A stretch of DNA of 64,000 nt from CAWALV01 sp963782965 (GTDB lineage: Bacteria; Actinomycetota; Actinomycetes; Acidothermales; Acidothermaceae): positions 682,001-746,000 of the forward strand of contig CAWALV010000002.1 in assembly GCA_963782965.1 (NCBI GenBank). Reading direction: 5' to 3'. A program made the position numbers and the translations under genes. Below, piece by piece: positions 34,292 through 43,197 of the stretch. The notes under the pieces were generated by a model. It was not told the origin of the DNA. It ran no database searches and worked only from the letters and a program-made list of their open reading frames with translations. How positions within the stretch are numbered: position 1 is the stretch's first letter; each line of letters opens with the position of its first letter.

Positions 34292-35221
34292 TCAGCCGGC
34301 CGCGTCGAGTCGACGGCGCTGGTCGTCGTTCAGGGCGAGGCTCGCTCCGCGCAGTGCTTCATCAAGTTGAGGGAGGGTGCTGACACCGACGATCGGCGTG
34401 ATGGCCGGGGAGCCGCCGGTCAGCCAGCTGAGCACGACCTGATTGCGCGTGGCGCCGAGTTCGGCGGCGACGTCGTCCAAGGCAGCGAGCCGCCGCGTCG
34501 TGCCGGGATGGTCGTACGCCTCGGGAAGGGGCCGGTCGGGCCGGACGTAGCTGCCTCCGAGCAGCGGTGTGTAGGCCCAGATGTCGAGCTGCTCCGCGCG
34601 GGCGTAGTCCAGCGTCTCGGCCGTTACCGATCCGTGCGGGTGATCGTGGACCGGCATGCCGGGGCGGGGCTGAAGGTAGCTGTGCCGCAACTGCAGCGCC
34701 GCGTAGGTCGCCGTCCCCAGGGCGCGCCCCGCCTGCCGCGCCCGCTCGACGCGCCACGTTGCGTGGTTCGAGGCGCCCAGCCGATGCACGACGCCGCTTG
34801 CGACGAGCTCGCCGAGCGCGCCTACAGTCTCCTCGACCGGCACGGAACGGTCGTCCATATGGGTCCAGTACAGATCGATCCGGTCCGTGCCGAGCCGTTC
34901 GAGGCTGCCATGTAGCGCATCCTTGATCGCCGCCGCCGACAAGCCCTCCACGTTGTGCGGATATCCGCCCGGCACCCGGGGCGCTGCCCCCACCTTCGTG
35001 CTCAGGACGATACGGTCGCGCATACCGGGACGGGCCGCCAACCAGCGTCCGAGCAGCGCCTCGCTCTGCCCGCCGAGCCCGCTCGGGTCCGTCCAGAACG
35101 AGTAGGCGTTGGCCGTGTCGATGACGGTGCCGCCGCCGTCAACGAACCGATCGAGGATCTGGAACGAGGTCTCCTCGTCCTGCCGGGTTCCAAAGTACAT
35201 CGCGCCGAGTGCAAGATTCAT
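34292..35221 (-). CDS. Aldo/keto reductase
   Basis: NADPH-dependent carbonyl reductase of 309 residues. The catalytic tetrad can be followed: DTANAYS (Asp, Tyr), LSTKVG (Lys) and LYWTHMDD (His). The C-terminal IVGVSTLPQLDEAL supplies the cofactor pocket. It belongs to the TIM-barrel AKR group with short loops. It is divergent from a MerR regulator whose operator lies in the shared promoter, so it is the likely regulated gene. Start ATG 35221. Confidence 0.93.
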   Translation of the reverse strand: MNLALGAMYFGTRQDEETSFQILDRFVDGGGTVIDTANAYSFWTDPSGLGGQSEALLGRWLAARPGMRDRIVLSTKVGAAPRVPGGYPHNVEGLSAAAIKDALHGSLERLGTDRIDLYWTHMDDRSVPVEETVGALGELVASGVVHRLGASNHATWRVERARQAGRALGTATYAALQLRHSYLQPRPGMPVHDHPHGSVTAETLDYARAEQLDIWAYTPLLGGSYVRPDRPLPEAYDHPGTTRRLAALDDVAAELGATRNQVVLSWLTGGSPAITPIVGVSTLPQLDEALRGASLALNDDQRRRLDAAG

Positions 35222-35235
35222 GTCTCAAGTCTGCA

Positions 35236-35255
35236 ACCTAGCGCGCGCTCAAGGT
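35236..35255. promoter_or_regulatory. MerR-type operator between aldo/keto reductase and regulator
   Basis: Imperfect dyad ACCTAGCGC / GCGCTCAAGGT in the 52-base divergent gap. On the minus strand a TTGACC box overlaps it, which is how MerR-family proteins are placed over long-spacer promoters. Assignment is by position and symmetry only. Confidence 0.5.
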
Positions 35256-35273
35256 CAAGCTAAGCTGCGCGGC

Positions 35274-35633
35274 GTGTACTCACCTGGTCAGGCCGCGGAC
35301 AAGAGCGGATTCAGTCTCGACACTCTGCGCTATTACGAGCGCATCGGCCTGCTGGACGACATCGCCCGCACGGCAGGCGGCCGCCGGGCGTTCACCGACG
35401 ACGACCTCGACTGGCTCGCAGTCTTGCGCTGCCTGCGCGACACTGGCATGCCGATCGCCGGCATGCTGCGCTATGCGCAGTTGTGCCGCGGCGGAGATGA
35501 CACGATCGGCGAGCGCATCGCCGTGCTCGAGAACCACGATCACGCCGTGGAACAGCAGATTGGCGCGCTGCGCGCACAGCAGCAACACATCCGCGACAAG
35601 ATCGCCTGGTATCGCTCGCAAGCCCGAACGTGA
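35274..35633 (+). CDS. MerR family transcriptional regulator
   Basis: A 119-residue regulator with a winged HTH at the N-terminus (YSPGQAADKSGFSLDTLRYYERIGLLDDIARTAGGRRAFTDDDLDWLAVLRCLRDTGMPI) and a coiled-coil dimer helix (VEQQIGALRAQQQHIRDKIAWY). There are no Cys residues positioned for metal binding, so it probably senses an organic or redox signal. GTG 35274 is chosen because the HTH begins at residue 2; the frame is open further upstream into the divergent gene. It likely controls the adjacent aldo/keto reductase. Confidence 0.92.
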   Translation: MYSPGQAADKSGFSLDTLRYYERIGLLDDIARTAGGRRAFTDDDLDWLAVLRCLRDTGMPIAGMLRYAQLCRGGDDTIGERIAVLENHDHAVEQQIGALRAQQQHIRDKIAWYRSQART

Positions 35634-36011
35634 CGCCCCACGAGGCGACGTTGAATCGTCAGCTGTTGCCCGGCCGTGACGCGCTTCTCGGGCGAGCAGA
35701 CGCTGGCTGACTCTTGGTCGTCGCCCGGCAGAACGAGGCGTCAAGCAGTTGCCACGCCGCCCGAACGCCCCCACCAAAGCTAAAAAGGCCCGTAACGGCT
35801 GGCGTCTGCGGGACTTTCCCGGCGCTCCGACGTCCACGAATGATCGACATCGCTAATCCGAGGGACGCGATGGAGCCGGGAAGCGCGCGATCAGTGAGGG
35901 CCGGCACACGGTGAGCACGGGCGCTATACGCCGCCAGTGCCCGCCTGGGTTCGAATAGGCACAACGCTTCGCCTCCCGCCGTGTATGACGATTCGCGATA
36001 CACTGACGGCT
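35634..36011. other. Intergenic segment before the toxin-antitoxin pair
   Basis: 378 bases with no gene seen. It contains repeat copy 2 at 35948 and, at 35999-36004, TACACT placed seven bases before the antitoxin GTG, which would make a leaderless transcript possible. Confidence 0.45.
35948..35970 (+). repeat. Short dispersed repeat, copy 2 of 3
   Basis: GGTTCGAATAGGCACAACGC plus three bases. It is 42-64 bases upstream of the antitoxin start. Confidence 0.8.
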
Positions 36012-36248
36012 GTGGTGGCGATCAGCGTGCGATTGGATGAAGAGGCATTGCGTGCCTTGACGCAGCTGGAGGCCGCCGGCCTCAGTCGCTCCGAGGCCAT
36101 CCGCCGAGCAATCATTGACAGCGCGACTCGGCTCCAGCGGGGAAAGGCTCTTGCCGCCGAGGTGGCAGCCCTTGAGGCCGATGAGGTGGATCGTCGCGAG
36201 ATGCGCGAGGTCGCCGCAATGATGGAGAGCATGCGTGCTCCGCGGTGA
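36012..36248 (+). CDS. Ribbon-helix-helix antitoxin (MazE-like)
   Basis: A 78-residue protein. ISVRLDEEALRALTQLEAAGLSRSEAIRRAIIDSA is a classic RHH DNA-binding fold; the acidic/helical tail (ALEADEVDRREMREVAAMMESM) would wrap the toxin. It overlaps the toxin gene by 14 bases. The start could also be the ATG at 35985; GTG 36012 is preferred because the RHH strand then starts at residue 3. It probably represses its own operon. Confidence 0.8.
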   Translation: MVAISVRLDEEALRALTQLEAAGLSRSEAIRRAIIDSATRLQRGKALAAEVAALEADEVDRREMREVAAMMESMRAPR

Positions 36249-36552
36249 CGTGTATGAGTTCCGGCCAACCCGCGGCCGTGGTCACGAGCAGCGAGGACGG
36301 CGGTTCGGCGTCGTGGTGCAGGCGAACGAGTTGCTGCCTCGGTCGGTCGTGCTGGTAGCACCGACGTCCCTCAGTGCGCGGTCCGCCTCGTTTCGTCCCG
36401 AGGTCGAGGTGCTGGGCGAGACCACGCGGGTGCTCGTCGAGCAGATCGGCGCCATCGATGTTGGGCGGCTTGGCAAGCTCATCGGACACGTGACTCCCGA
36501 GCAACAGTGGGGGATCGACGAAGCGTTGCTCACCGTGCTGGGTTTGCGGTGA
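36235..36552 (+). CDS. MazF/PemK-family endoribonuclease toxin
   Basis: A 105-residue type II toxin that would cleave mRNA. LRGDVYEFRPTRGRGHEQRGRRFGVVVQAN carries the conserved Gly-Asp and Arg-Pro-x-Val/Gly-rich entry; VLVEQIGAIDVGRLGKLIGHVTPEQ is the C-terminal half typical of PemK. GTG 36235 has GGAGAG at six bases. It is translationally coupled to the antitoxin. A copy of its 3' end survives at 20573. Confidence 0.9.
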   Translation: MLRGDVYEFRPTRGRGHEQRGRRFGVVVQANELLPRSVVLVAPTSLSARSASFRPEVEVLGETTRVLVEQIGAIDVGRLGKLIGHVTPEQQWGIDEALLTVLGLR

Positions 36553-36585
36553 GCACGCACGCTTTGCGCCGCCGCTGCTCCTCCC

Positions 36586-36608
36586 GGTTCGAATAGGGAC
36601 AACGCCTC
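36586..36608 (+). repeat. Short dispersed repeat, copy 3 of 3
   Basis: GGTTCGAATAGGGACAACGC plus three bases, 34 bases after the toxin stop. It lies at the right side of the island's toxin-antitoxin module. Confidence 0.8.
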
Positions 36609-36786
36609 GTCACCATGTGGTGCCTTGAGACATCGCTGGCACGTGTCTTCAGAGTTGGCCCAGATCTCCGTCTCGCGGCCCGATGCCACAGCAGGCGAGC
36701 AGCGACGGAACACCGCCGCGTAAATGGAATCTCACCGGGTAGGTGTATCGGATCACGACGTGATGATGCGAACGGGAGGCGTGCGC

Positions 36787-38889
36787 GTGGGTTCGTTCGG
36801 TTCCATCGGCTTGAACGCGGTGCTGATCAGTACCTTCATCGCTTCCTGCGTGGAGATGACCGAGATGGTCATCATCGTGGTGGGCGTCGGCGCGATACGG
36901 GGTTGGCGCTCGACGCTGATCGGCGCCGCCGCGGGCATGGCGATCCTGATCGGCATCGTTTTCGGGCTGGGTCAGGCGCTGGCGCTGATTCCGATCGACA
37001 CCGTCCGCATCATCATTGGCGCGCTGCTGTTGACGTTCGGCCTGCAGTGGTACCGCAAGGGGGTGATCGGCGTTGCCAGCGAGGGGTTCACCGGCGGTGA
37101 GGATGAAGAGGTCGGCGCCGAGGCCGGTGACGGCGGCGCGCTCGACTGGACCGCATTCGTTCTGGCATTCAAGGGCGTGCTGCTCGAGGGCCTCGAGATC
37201 GCCTTCATCGTCGTCGCGTTCGGAGCCGGTGGTGGCACGGGCAGCGGTGGCACGACGAGTAGCAGCTACACCTCCGCCTACGTCGGCGCTCTCGCGGCGT
37301 TCGTGCTGATCGGTGTCGCCGGGTTCGCGGCGCGCAGCAGGTTGGAGTCGGTGCCGGGGCAGACGCTGAAGTTCGGCGTCGGTGGCTTGCTGTCGACGTT
37401 CGGCACCTACTGGATGCTCGAAGGGCTCGGGGTGAGTTGGCCCACGGGCAAGTACAGCCTCGCCTGGTTGTACGCCGCATATCTGGCCTCGACGTTCGCG
37501 GCCCTGTGGGCCGTCAGGGCCGGCCTGCTCGGCCCGCGACCGACCAGCGGCGAGCCTGCGCCCGGCCCGCAGGATCCGAGCGGGCTCGCGCCGGCCAGCG
37601 CGTCGTCGATTCGGGAGTTCCAGCGCCGGCACGACCTGGCGCCGGACGGTGTCGTAGGCCCCCGGACGCAGGCCGCGATCCTCGCCGTCCGAAGGGAGTT
37701 GGGCAAGGCCGCACCCGATCCGGGCGTACTCGGCGTCGACCCGGCGAACGAGCAGATGATCCGGGCATTGCAGGAGCGGGTCGGCATCCCGGTCACGGGA
37801 GTCATCGAGGCGTTGACCCGCGGCGCACTGCGGGTGTTGCAGCATCCGGGCATGGTCGACCCGACCGACGCCGACGGCGTCCGGGCGTTCCAACGCAACC
37901 ACGACCTCGCGGTCAACGGACGGCTTGACGAGCCCACGGCGGCGGCGCTCCAGGCGCTTCGTACACACGACCAGAAGACGCCGGATCCCGCTTCCACCGA
38001 TCCGGTTTGCACGGCAAGCGGACTCGACGTGACGGATCAGGCATCCGTCTGCCGGTTCCAGCGCAGCATCGGCCTGCGTGCGGACGGCGCTTTGACCCAG
38101 GAGACCGCCGGCGCGCTACGCACGTTGCGCGCGCTCCACCTGTGGGACGGCTCGTTCGACGGGTGGGGGATCGAACCGTATCCGCTGGAGCCGCGGTCGG
38201 TTCGCGCCTTCCAGGAACGGCACCGTCTCGAAGCGTCCGGGGTGATCGACGAGACCACCAGGCAGGCGATGCGCTGGAGCCACGACGTCCACCTCGGTGT
38301 CGACGCGGTCGACGCCGAAAGCGTTCGGGCCTTCCAGCAAGACCACGATCTGCGGCCCGACGGGATCGTCGGCGGCCGCACTCAAGCGGCGCTCCGCGCG
38401 GCGCGAGCGGAACGGATGAGCAGCCTTGACGACGACGAGGCGCAGCGCCGTTACGGTGCGCCCGACGTCCGCGGGGTCGGTCGGCTTGTGGACCCGGCTG
38501 ATTCGGAGCAGGTCGGCGCCTTCCAGCGCAGTCATGGCATTCCGGAAAGCGGGATCGTCGACGAGGCGACCCGCGGCGCACTCGCGGCCGTGCGGCGAGA
38601 CTTTCCCGACAGCCCACACACCGCACCCATCGGCACCGGTTCGGAGGAGCACGCCTCGGTCGCGAGCACGTTGTGGGGCTGGCTCACGTCGTTCGGTCGC
38701 TTCTGGTACGGCTTCATCATCGGCGACGACTGGGTCGCCGCTGCCGGCGTCGGAGTCGCTCTCGGCGGCACCTACGGGATCATCCAACTCGGCATCGTCG
38801 CCTGGTGGTTCGGCCCGGCTGCGATCCTCGCCACCGCCGCTTACACGATCCGCCGAGAACTGTTCCGGCGCACTCGCACGGCCTGCTGA
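36787..38889 (+). CDS. COG4280-like membrane protein with seven peptidoglycan-binding-like repeats
   Basis: A 700-residue protein. The first 270 residues carry seven helices with acidic intramembrane motifs (FIASCVEMTEMVIIVVGVGAIRGW; GVLLEGLEIAFIVVAFG) like COG4280/ion-permease families. Residues about 272-610 hold seven units of the pattern VRAFQRxHxLxxDGVVDxxTxAAL, each 50-60 residues apart (for example REFQRRHDLAPDGVVGPRTQ and RAFQQDHDLRPDGIVGGRTQ), as in PG_binding_1 domains. One or two more helices follow (WVAAAGVGVALGGTYGIIQLG) before a basic end. GTG 36787 has GGGAGG seven bases upstream; an ATG at 36724 would add 21 residues. A peptidoglycan-anchored or wall-sensing transporter is the simplest inference; the topology is undetermined. 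Confidence 0.85.
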   Translation: MGSFGSIGLNAVLISTFIASCVEMTEMVIIVVGVGAIRGWRSTLIGAAAGMAILIGIVFGLGQALALIPIDTVRIIIGALLLTFGLQWYRKGVIGVASEGFTGGEDEEVGAEAGDGGALDWTAFVLAFKGVLLEGLEIAFIVVAFGAGGGTGSGGTTSSSYTSAYVGALAAFVLIGVAGFAARSRLESVPGQTLKFGVGGLLSTFGTYWMLEGLGVSWPTGKYSLAWLYAAYLASTFAALWAVRAGLLGPRPTSGEPAPGPQDPSGLAPASASSIREFQRRHDLAPDGVVGPRTQAAILAVRRELGKAAPDPGVLGVDPANEQMIRALQERVGIPVTGVIEALTRGALRVLQHPGMVDPTDADGVRAFQRNHDLAVNGRLDEPTAAALQALRTHDQKTPDPASTDPVCTASGLDVTDQASVCRFQRSIGLRADGALTQETAGALRTLRALHLWDGSFDGWGIEPYPLEPRSVRAFQERHRLEASGVIDETTRQAMRWSHDVHLGVDAVDAESVRAFQQDHDLRPDGIVGGRTQAALRAARAERMSSLDDDEAQRRYGAPDVRGVGRLVDPADSEQVGAFQRSHGIPESGIVDEATRGALAAVRRDFPDSPHTAPIGTGSEEHASVASTLWGWLTSFGRFWYGFIIGDDWVAAAGVGVALGGTYGIIQLGIVAWWFGPAAILATAAYTIRRELFRRTRTAC

Positions 38890-38939
38890 GGCCCCATCAG
38901 CGCAGGCCTTGCGAAGGGCAGCGGCATGAAACCGGCCGG

Positions 38940-40529
38940 TCAGGAGCCGGCGCTCTCGCCCCAGCTCTGGAACCACATCGTGTGCTGCCACTGGGTGAAC
39001 GGGATCGTGCGTGCCGAGAAGATCGGCAGGAAGTAGAAGAAGAGGACGACGACGACGAGCACGTAGACGCCCGACACCGTCGCACCGACGGCGCGTCTCG
39101 CCGGCGACGCTTCGGCTGTTCCGATCATGTAGCCGATCGTGAGCGCAAGGCCCAGGCAGACGAACGGCAGCACGGGCAAGACGTAGAAGTAGAACATCGT
39201 GCGGTGGAAGATGAACAACCACGGCACGTACCCGAAGATGAACGGCACCAGGATCGCGCCGCCCCGCCAGTCGCGCCGGAACACCAGCCACAGCATGAAC
39301 AACATGACCGGGATCGAGACCCACCAGATGGCCGGGGTCCCGAGCGCGTAGATCATGCGCGCGCAACCGCCGGCCGCCTTGGTCACCTTGCAGCCGTAGT
39401 TGGGCGTGTCTTCGGCGTGTGGGTAGTTCGCGTAGTACAGGACCGGCCGAGTATCGAAAAGCCAGGTCCAGCCGTTGGAGCGGTAGCTGTGGTAGGAGTC
39501 GAGGTGGGTGGCGAACTGCAACGCCTGCGCGTGGTAGTGCCACAGACTTCGCAGCGGATCGCGCAACCAGGGCGGCACGAAACTCCACATCGTGTGCGGG
39601 TGCTGCTGCGCCCAGTTCCGCTCGTAGGCGTATTTCGCGCTACTCACGAACCAGCCCGTCCACGACACGATATAGACGGCGATCGGTATCAGAACCATCG
39701 CCGCGACCGTCCCCGGCATGTCACGCACCGAGGTGGCGATCGCGGGTTGCGGAATCCCGGCAGCGCGCCGCGCGCCCATGGTCCAGACCAGCGCGAGCAG
39801 CCCGAACGCCGGGATGAAGTAGACGCCGTCCCACTTCGTGGCACACGCCGCGCCTAGCGAGAACGCACACCCGAACAACCACCAGCGGGCGCCGAGCTGC
39901 GGACCTCGAGGCCGGCCGGGGTCGGCCAGCACGCGCGTCGCCATCCGGCTTCGCACCTGGTCGCGGTCGAGGATCAGGCAGGCGAATGCGACCACGACCC
40001 AAAACATCAAGAAGATGTCGAGCATCGACGTACGGGCCTGGACGAACTCGAGCCCGTCGAGACTCATCAACAACCCCGCGACGCAGCCCAGCAACGTCGA
40101 GCGGGTCATCCGCCTCGCCGTCCGGGCCAGGATCAGGACGGCGAGAGTGCCGACGACGGCCGAGCTGAACCGCCAACCGAAGCTGTTGTAGCCGAAGATC
40201 GACTCGCCGACCGAGATCATCCACTTGCCGAGTGGCGGGTGCACGACGTACTCGGGTCCCTGGAACGTCTCGGGCTTCAGCGAGCCGGTTTCGACGCCAT
40301 AGCGGAGCAGGGCCTGCGCGTCGTGGGAGTAGTAGATCTCGTCGAACACCTTGTCGCCGGGAACGCCGAGCCGGTTGAAACGCATGAAGCCGGCGAACGC
40401 GGTGATGGCGAGCGGGCCGAGCCAGCCCCACACCACGCCTTCGTTGAAGCGCGGTACCAGCCGTTCCCGGAATGCCCGGGCCTGGGCGCGCGACGGAGTC
40501 GACGCGATCTCGGGGGAGGACACTGCCAC
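38940..40529 (-). CDS. Dolichyl-phosphate-mannose-protein mannosyltransferase (PMT family)
   Basis: Transfers mannose from polyprenyl-phosphomannose to exported proteins. The 529-residue chain has about 11 helices; the catalytic acidic motif is DKVFDEIYYSHDAQALL in the first exterior loop, the PMT signature LGKWMISVGESIFGYNSFGWRFSS follows, and PMT_4TMC helices are at the end. GTG 40529 is chosen; the open frame upstream overlaps rsmI and is implausible. Divergent from rsmI as in Rv1002c/Rv1003. The N-terminal 40 residues are cytoplasmic. Confidence 0.93.
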   Translation of the reverse strand: MAVSSPEIASTPSRAQARAFRERLVPRFNEGVVWGWLGPLAITAFAGFMRFNRLGVPGDKVFDEIYYSHDAQALLRYGVETGSLKPETFQGPEYVVHPPLGKWMISVGESIFGYNSFGWRFSSAVVGTLAVLILARTARRMTRSTLLGCVAGLLMSLDGLEFVQARTSMLDIFLMFWVVVAFACLILDRDQVRSRMATRVLADPGRPRGPQLGARWWLFGCAFSLGAACATKWDGVYFIPAFGLLALVWTMGARRAAGIPQPAIATSVRDMPGTVAAMVLIPIAVYIVSWTGWFVSSAKYAYERNWAQQHPHTMWSFVPPWLRDPLRSLWHYHAQALQFATHLDSYHSYRSNGWTWLFDTRPVLYYANYPHAEDTPNYGCKVTKAAGGCARMIYALGTPAIWWVSIPVMLFMLWLVFRRDWRGGAILVPFIFGYVPWLFIFHRTMFYFYVLPVLPFVCLGLALTIGYMIGTAEASPARRAVGATVSGVYVLVVVVLFFYFLPIFSARTIPFTQWQHTMWFQSWGESAGS

Positions 40530-40644
40530 GCCGTCATCGTAGGGGTCGATCCTGCGCAGTGTCGGCGGCGCAGCGCGGGCCGCGTCAGGAGAACGTGACT
40601 GCCCCCGACGTCGGGGCCAGCTCGGGCCGCCTTGTGGTGATTGG

Positions 40645-41553
40645 ATGTGCCGCATGCAGCGGGACACTGGCGGTTCGCCAGGGTGGGTCGGACTGCTCAT
40701 CGCCGGAACGCCCTTGGGCAACGTCGACGATGCGTCGCCCCGGCTGCGCCGCGCACTCGGCGAGGCCGAGATCGTCGCCGCCGAAGACACCCGCCGCGTT
40801 CGGCGGCTTGCCTCCGACCTCGAGGTGGAGATCACCGGCCGGATCGTTTCCTACTTCGATGCGAACGAGGTCGCACGCACGGCTGAGTTGGTCGAAAAGC
40901 TGCAGGCCGGCCGAACGGTGCTCCTCGTGACGGACGCCGGGATGCCGGCGATCTCCGACCCCGGTTTCAGGCTGGTTGCGGCCGCGGTCGCTGCCGATAT
41001 CGCGGTGTCGTGCCTGCCGGGCCCGTCGGCGGTGACCGTGGCGCTCGCCCTGTCGGGCCTGCCGGTCGACCGCTTCTGCTTCGAAGGGTTCCTGCCCAGG
41101 CGCCCAGGCGAGCGCGCGGCCCGGCTGGCCGATCTGGCGACCGAGGGCCGCACGATCGTGTTCTTCGAGGCTCCGCACCGCCTCGCCGCATCCCTCGCCG
41201 CATTGGCCGCGGCCTTCGGGGCCGGCCGGTCCGCCGCCGTCTGTCGCGAGCTGACCAAGACGTTCGAGGAGGTTCGGCGGGGCTCGCTCGGCGAGCTGGC
41301 GGAATGGGCCGCGGCCGGCGTCAAGGGCGAGATCACCATCATCGTCGCAGGTGCGTCGCAGGCGCGTGCCGAGGCCGACGCCGGCACGCTCGCCCGGCTC
41401 GTGGCCGAACGAGAGGCGGCTGGTCTATCGCGTCGCGAAGCGATTTCCGACGCCGCGAAGACTGCCGGGGTTGCCCGGCGGGAAGTCTTCGATGCCCTGG
41501 TGGCACGAAAGAAGGAGGCGGGCGGTGCAGGTCCGGCGATCTTCCCCGGATAG
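40645..41553 (+). CDS. rsmI: 16S rRNA (cytidine(1402)-2'-O)-methyltransferase
   Basis: SAM-dependent 2'-O-methylation of C1402 in the ribosomal P site. The 302-residue tetrapyrrole-methylase fold begins LLIAGTPLGNVDDASPRLRRALGEAEIVAAEDTRR (RsmI signature TPxGNxxD and AEDTR). It then has VTDAGMPAISDPG, CLPGPSAVTVALALSG, FEGFLPRR and ELTKTFEEVRRG, all expected. ATG 40645; a second in-frame ATG at 40654 is possible, and neither has a strong ribosome site. Confidence 0.95.
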   Translation: MCRMQRDTGGSPGWVGLLIAGTPLGNVDDASPRLRRALGEAEIVAAEDTRRVRRLASDLEVEITGRIVSYFDANEVARTAELVEKLQAGRTVLLVTDAGMPAISDPGFRLVAAAVAADIAVSCLPGPSAVTVALALSGLPVDRFCFEGFLPRRPGERAARLADLATEGRTIVFFEAPHRLAASLAALAAAFGAGRSAAVCRELTKTFEEVRRGSLGELAEWAAAGVKGEITIIVAGASQARAEADAGTLARLVAEREAAGLSRREAISDAAKTAGVARREVFDALVARKKEAGGAGPAIFPG

Positions 41554-41572
41554 CGACAGGTAATCTTGCCCG

Positions 41573-43186
41573 GTGACCCCCGCGAAGTCGTTCTACGTGA
41601 CGACGCCGATCTACTACGTCAACGATGCGCCGCACATCGGGCACGCCTACACCACGGTTGCCGGCGATGTGTTGACCCGCTGGCATCGGCAGCGTGGCGA
41701 GGCGGTCTGGTACCTCACCGGTACCGACGAGCACGGCGAGAAGGTGCTGCGGACCGCACGGGCCAACGGCGTCTCGCCGCAGGCGTGGGCCGACCGGCTG
41801 GTCGAGGAGTCGTGGCGGCCGGTCTGGCAGTTGCTCGACATCGCCAACGACGACTTCATCCGGACGACGGAGCCACGCCACACCGAGCGGGTGCAAGCGT
41901 TCCTCCAGGACCTCTACGACAAGGGCGAGATCTACGAGGGCCTGTACGAGGGCCCGTACTGCGTCGACTGTGAGGAGTTCAAGCTTCCCGGCGATCTGCT
42001 CGACGGCGAGGGTGAATACGCCGGGCAAAAGGTGTGCGCGATCCACACCAGGCCGGTGGAGTTCCTCAGCGAGACGAACTACTTCTTCCGACTGTCGAAG
42101 TACACCGAGGCGTTGCTGGCGCACTACGCCGAGCATCCGCAAGCCATCGAGCCGCAAAGCGCCCGCAACGAGGTGCTGCAGTTCATCCGCCAGGGGCTTC
42201 AGGACCTTTCCATCTCTCGGTCGTCGTTCGACTGGGGTGTGAAGGTGCCGTGGGACGACAAGCAGGTCGTCTACGTCTGGTTCGATGCGCTGCTGAACTA
42301 CGCGACGGCGGTCGGGCTCGACGCCCCCGACCCGCAGGGGCAGCAGAAGTTCGCGACGACGTGGCCCGCCGACGTCCACCTCGTCGGCAAGGACATCTTG
42401 CGCTTCCACGCGGTGATCTGGCCGGCCATGCTGCTCGCCGCCGGCGTGGCGTTGCCGGGCAAGGTCTTCGCGCACGGGTGGCTTCTCGTCAGCGGCGAGA
42501 AGATGAGCAAGAGCAAGCTCACCGGTATCGCGCCCACTCAGATCACCGATCACTTCGGTTCGGATGCCTTCCGCTACTACTTCCTGCGTGCGATCCAGTT
42601 CGGCCAGGACGGCTCGTTCTCCTGGGAGGACATGAGCGCCCGGTACACCTCCGAGCTCGCCAACGGTTTGGGAAACTTGGCGTCGCGCGTGACGGCGATG
42701 ACGGTCCGTTACTTCGACGGCGCATTGCCTGCGGCCGGCGATGCAGGCGACGCAGAAACCGCCATTGCGACCCTCGCGCAGCGGGTTGTGAATGACGCGG
42801 ACGCTGCCATGCTCCAGCTCGACTTCTCCGGCGGGCTCGCCGCGATCTGGGAGCTGGTCGCCGCGCTCAACGGCTACCTCACCGAACAGCAGCCGTGGCA
42901 GGTGGCGAAGAACATCGACCAGCCGGCGGCGCGCGCCCGGGTCGGTACGGTACTCAACACCGCCGCCGAAGGGCTTCGCGTCCTCGCCGTCCTGCTCAAT
43001 CCGGTCATGCCGCGAGCGTGCGCGATCATGTGGAGCCAGCTCGGAGCCGAAGCCGCGCTCGGACCGCTCGGTGCGCAGCGCGTCGAGGCGGCAGCTCGCT
43101 GGGGTCAGCTGCCCGCCGGCTGCTCCGTGACGAAGGGCGAGGCGCTCTTTCCGCGGCTGGCGCCCGACGACCCGGCAGCGGGCTGA
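41573..43186 (+). CDS. metG: Methionine-tRNA ligase
   Basis: Charges tRNA-Met. It is 537 residues, class I: HIGH motif at residues 21-24 (PHIGHAYTT), SSKSYC-type connective peptide region with CVDCEEFKLPGDLL, and KMSKS at about residue 311 (GEKMSKSKLTG). The anticodon-binding helical domain follows. It lacks the C-terminal tRNA-binding (EMAP) extension, as in short MetRS forms. GTG 41573, 19 bases after rsmI; an operon with rsmI and tatD is likely. Confidence 0.96.
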   Translation: MTPAKSFYVTTPIYYVNDAPHIGHAYTTVAGDVLTRWHRQRGEAVWYLTGTDEHGEKVLRTARANGVSPQAWADRLVEESWRPVWQLLDIANDDFIRTTEPRHTERVQAFLQDLYDKGEIYEGLYEGPYCVDCEEFKLPGDLLDGEGEYAGQKVCAIHTRPVEFLSETNYFFRLSKYTEALLAHYAEHPQAIEPQSARNEVLQFIRQGLQDLSISRSSFDWGVKVPWDDKQVVYVWFDALLNYATAVGLDAPDPQGQQKFATTWPADVHLVGKDILRFHAVIWPAMLLAAGVALPGKVFAHGWLLVSGEKMSKSKLTGIAPTQITDHFGSDAFRYYFLRAIQFGQDGSFSWEDMSARYTSELANGLGNLASRVTAMTVRYFDGALPAAGDAGDAETAIATLAQRVVNDADAAMLQLDFSGGLAAIWELVAALNGYLTEQQPWQVAKNIDQPAARARVGTVLNTAAEGLRVLAVLLNPVMPRACAIMWSQLGAEAALGPLGAQRVEAAARWGQLPAGCSVTKGEALFPRLAPDDPAAG

Positions 43187-43197
43187 GCGGGCCGCAG

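Noticed and set aside
36649..37968. Long open reading frame on the minus strand opposite the PG-repeat membrane protein
   Set aside because: It is a codon-bias shadow of the plus-strand gene: charged, low-complexity and without motifs or a ribosome site.
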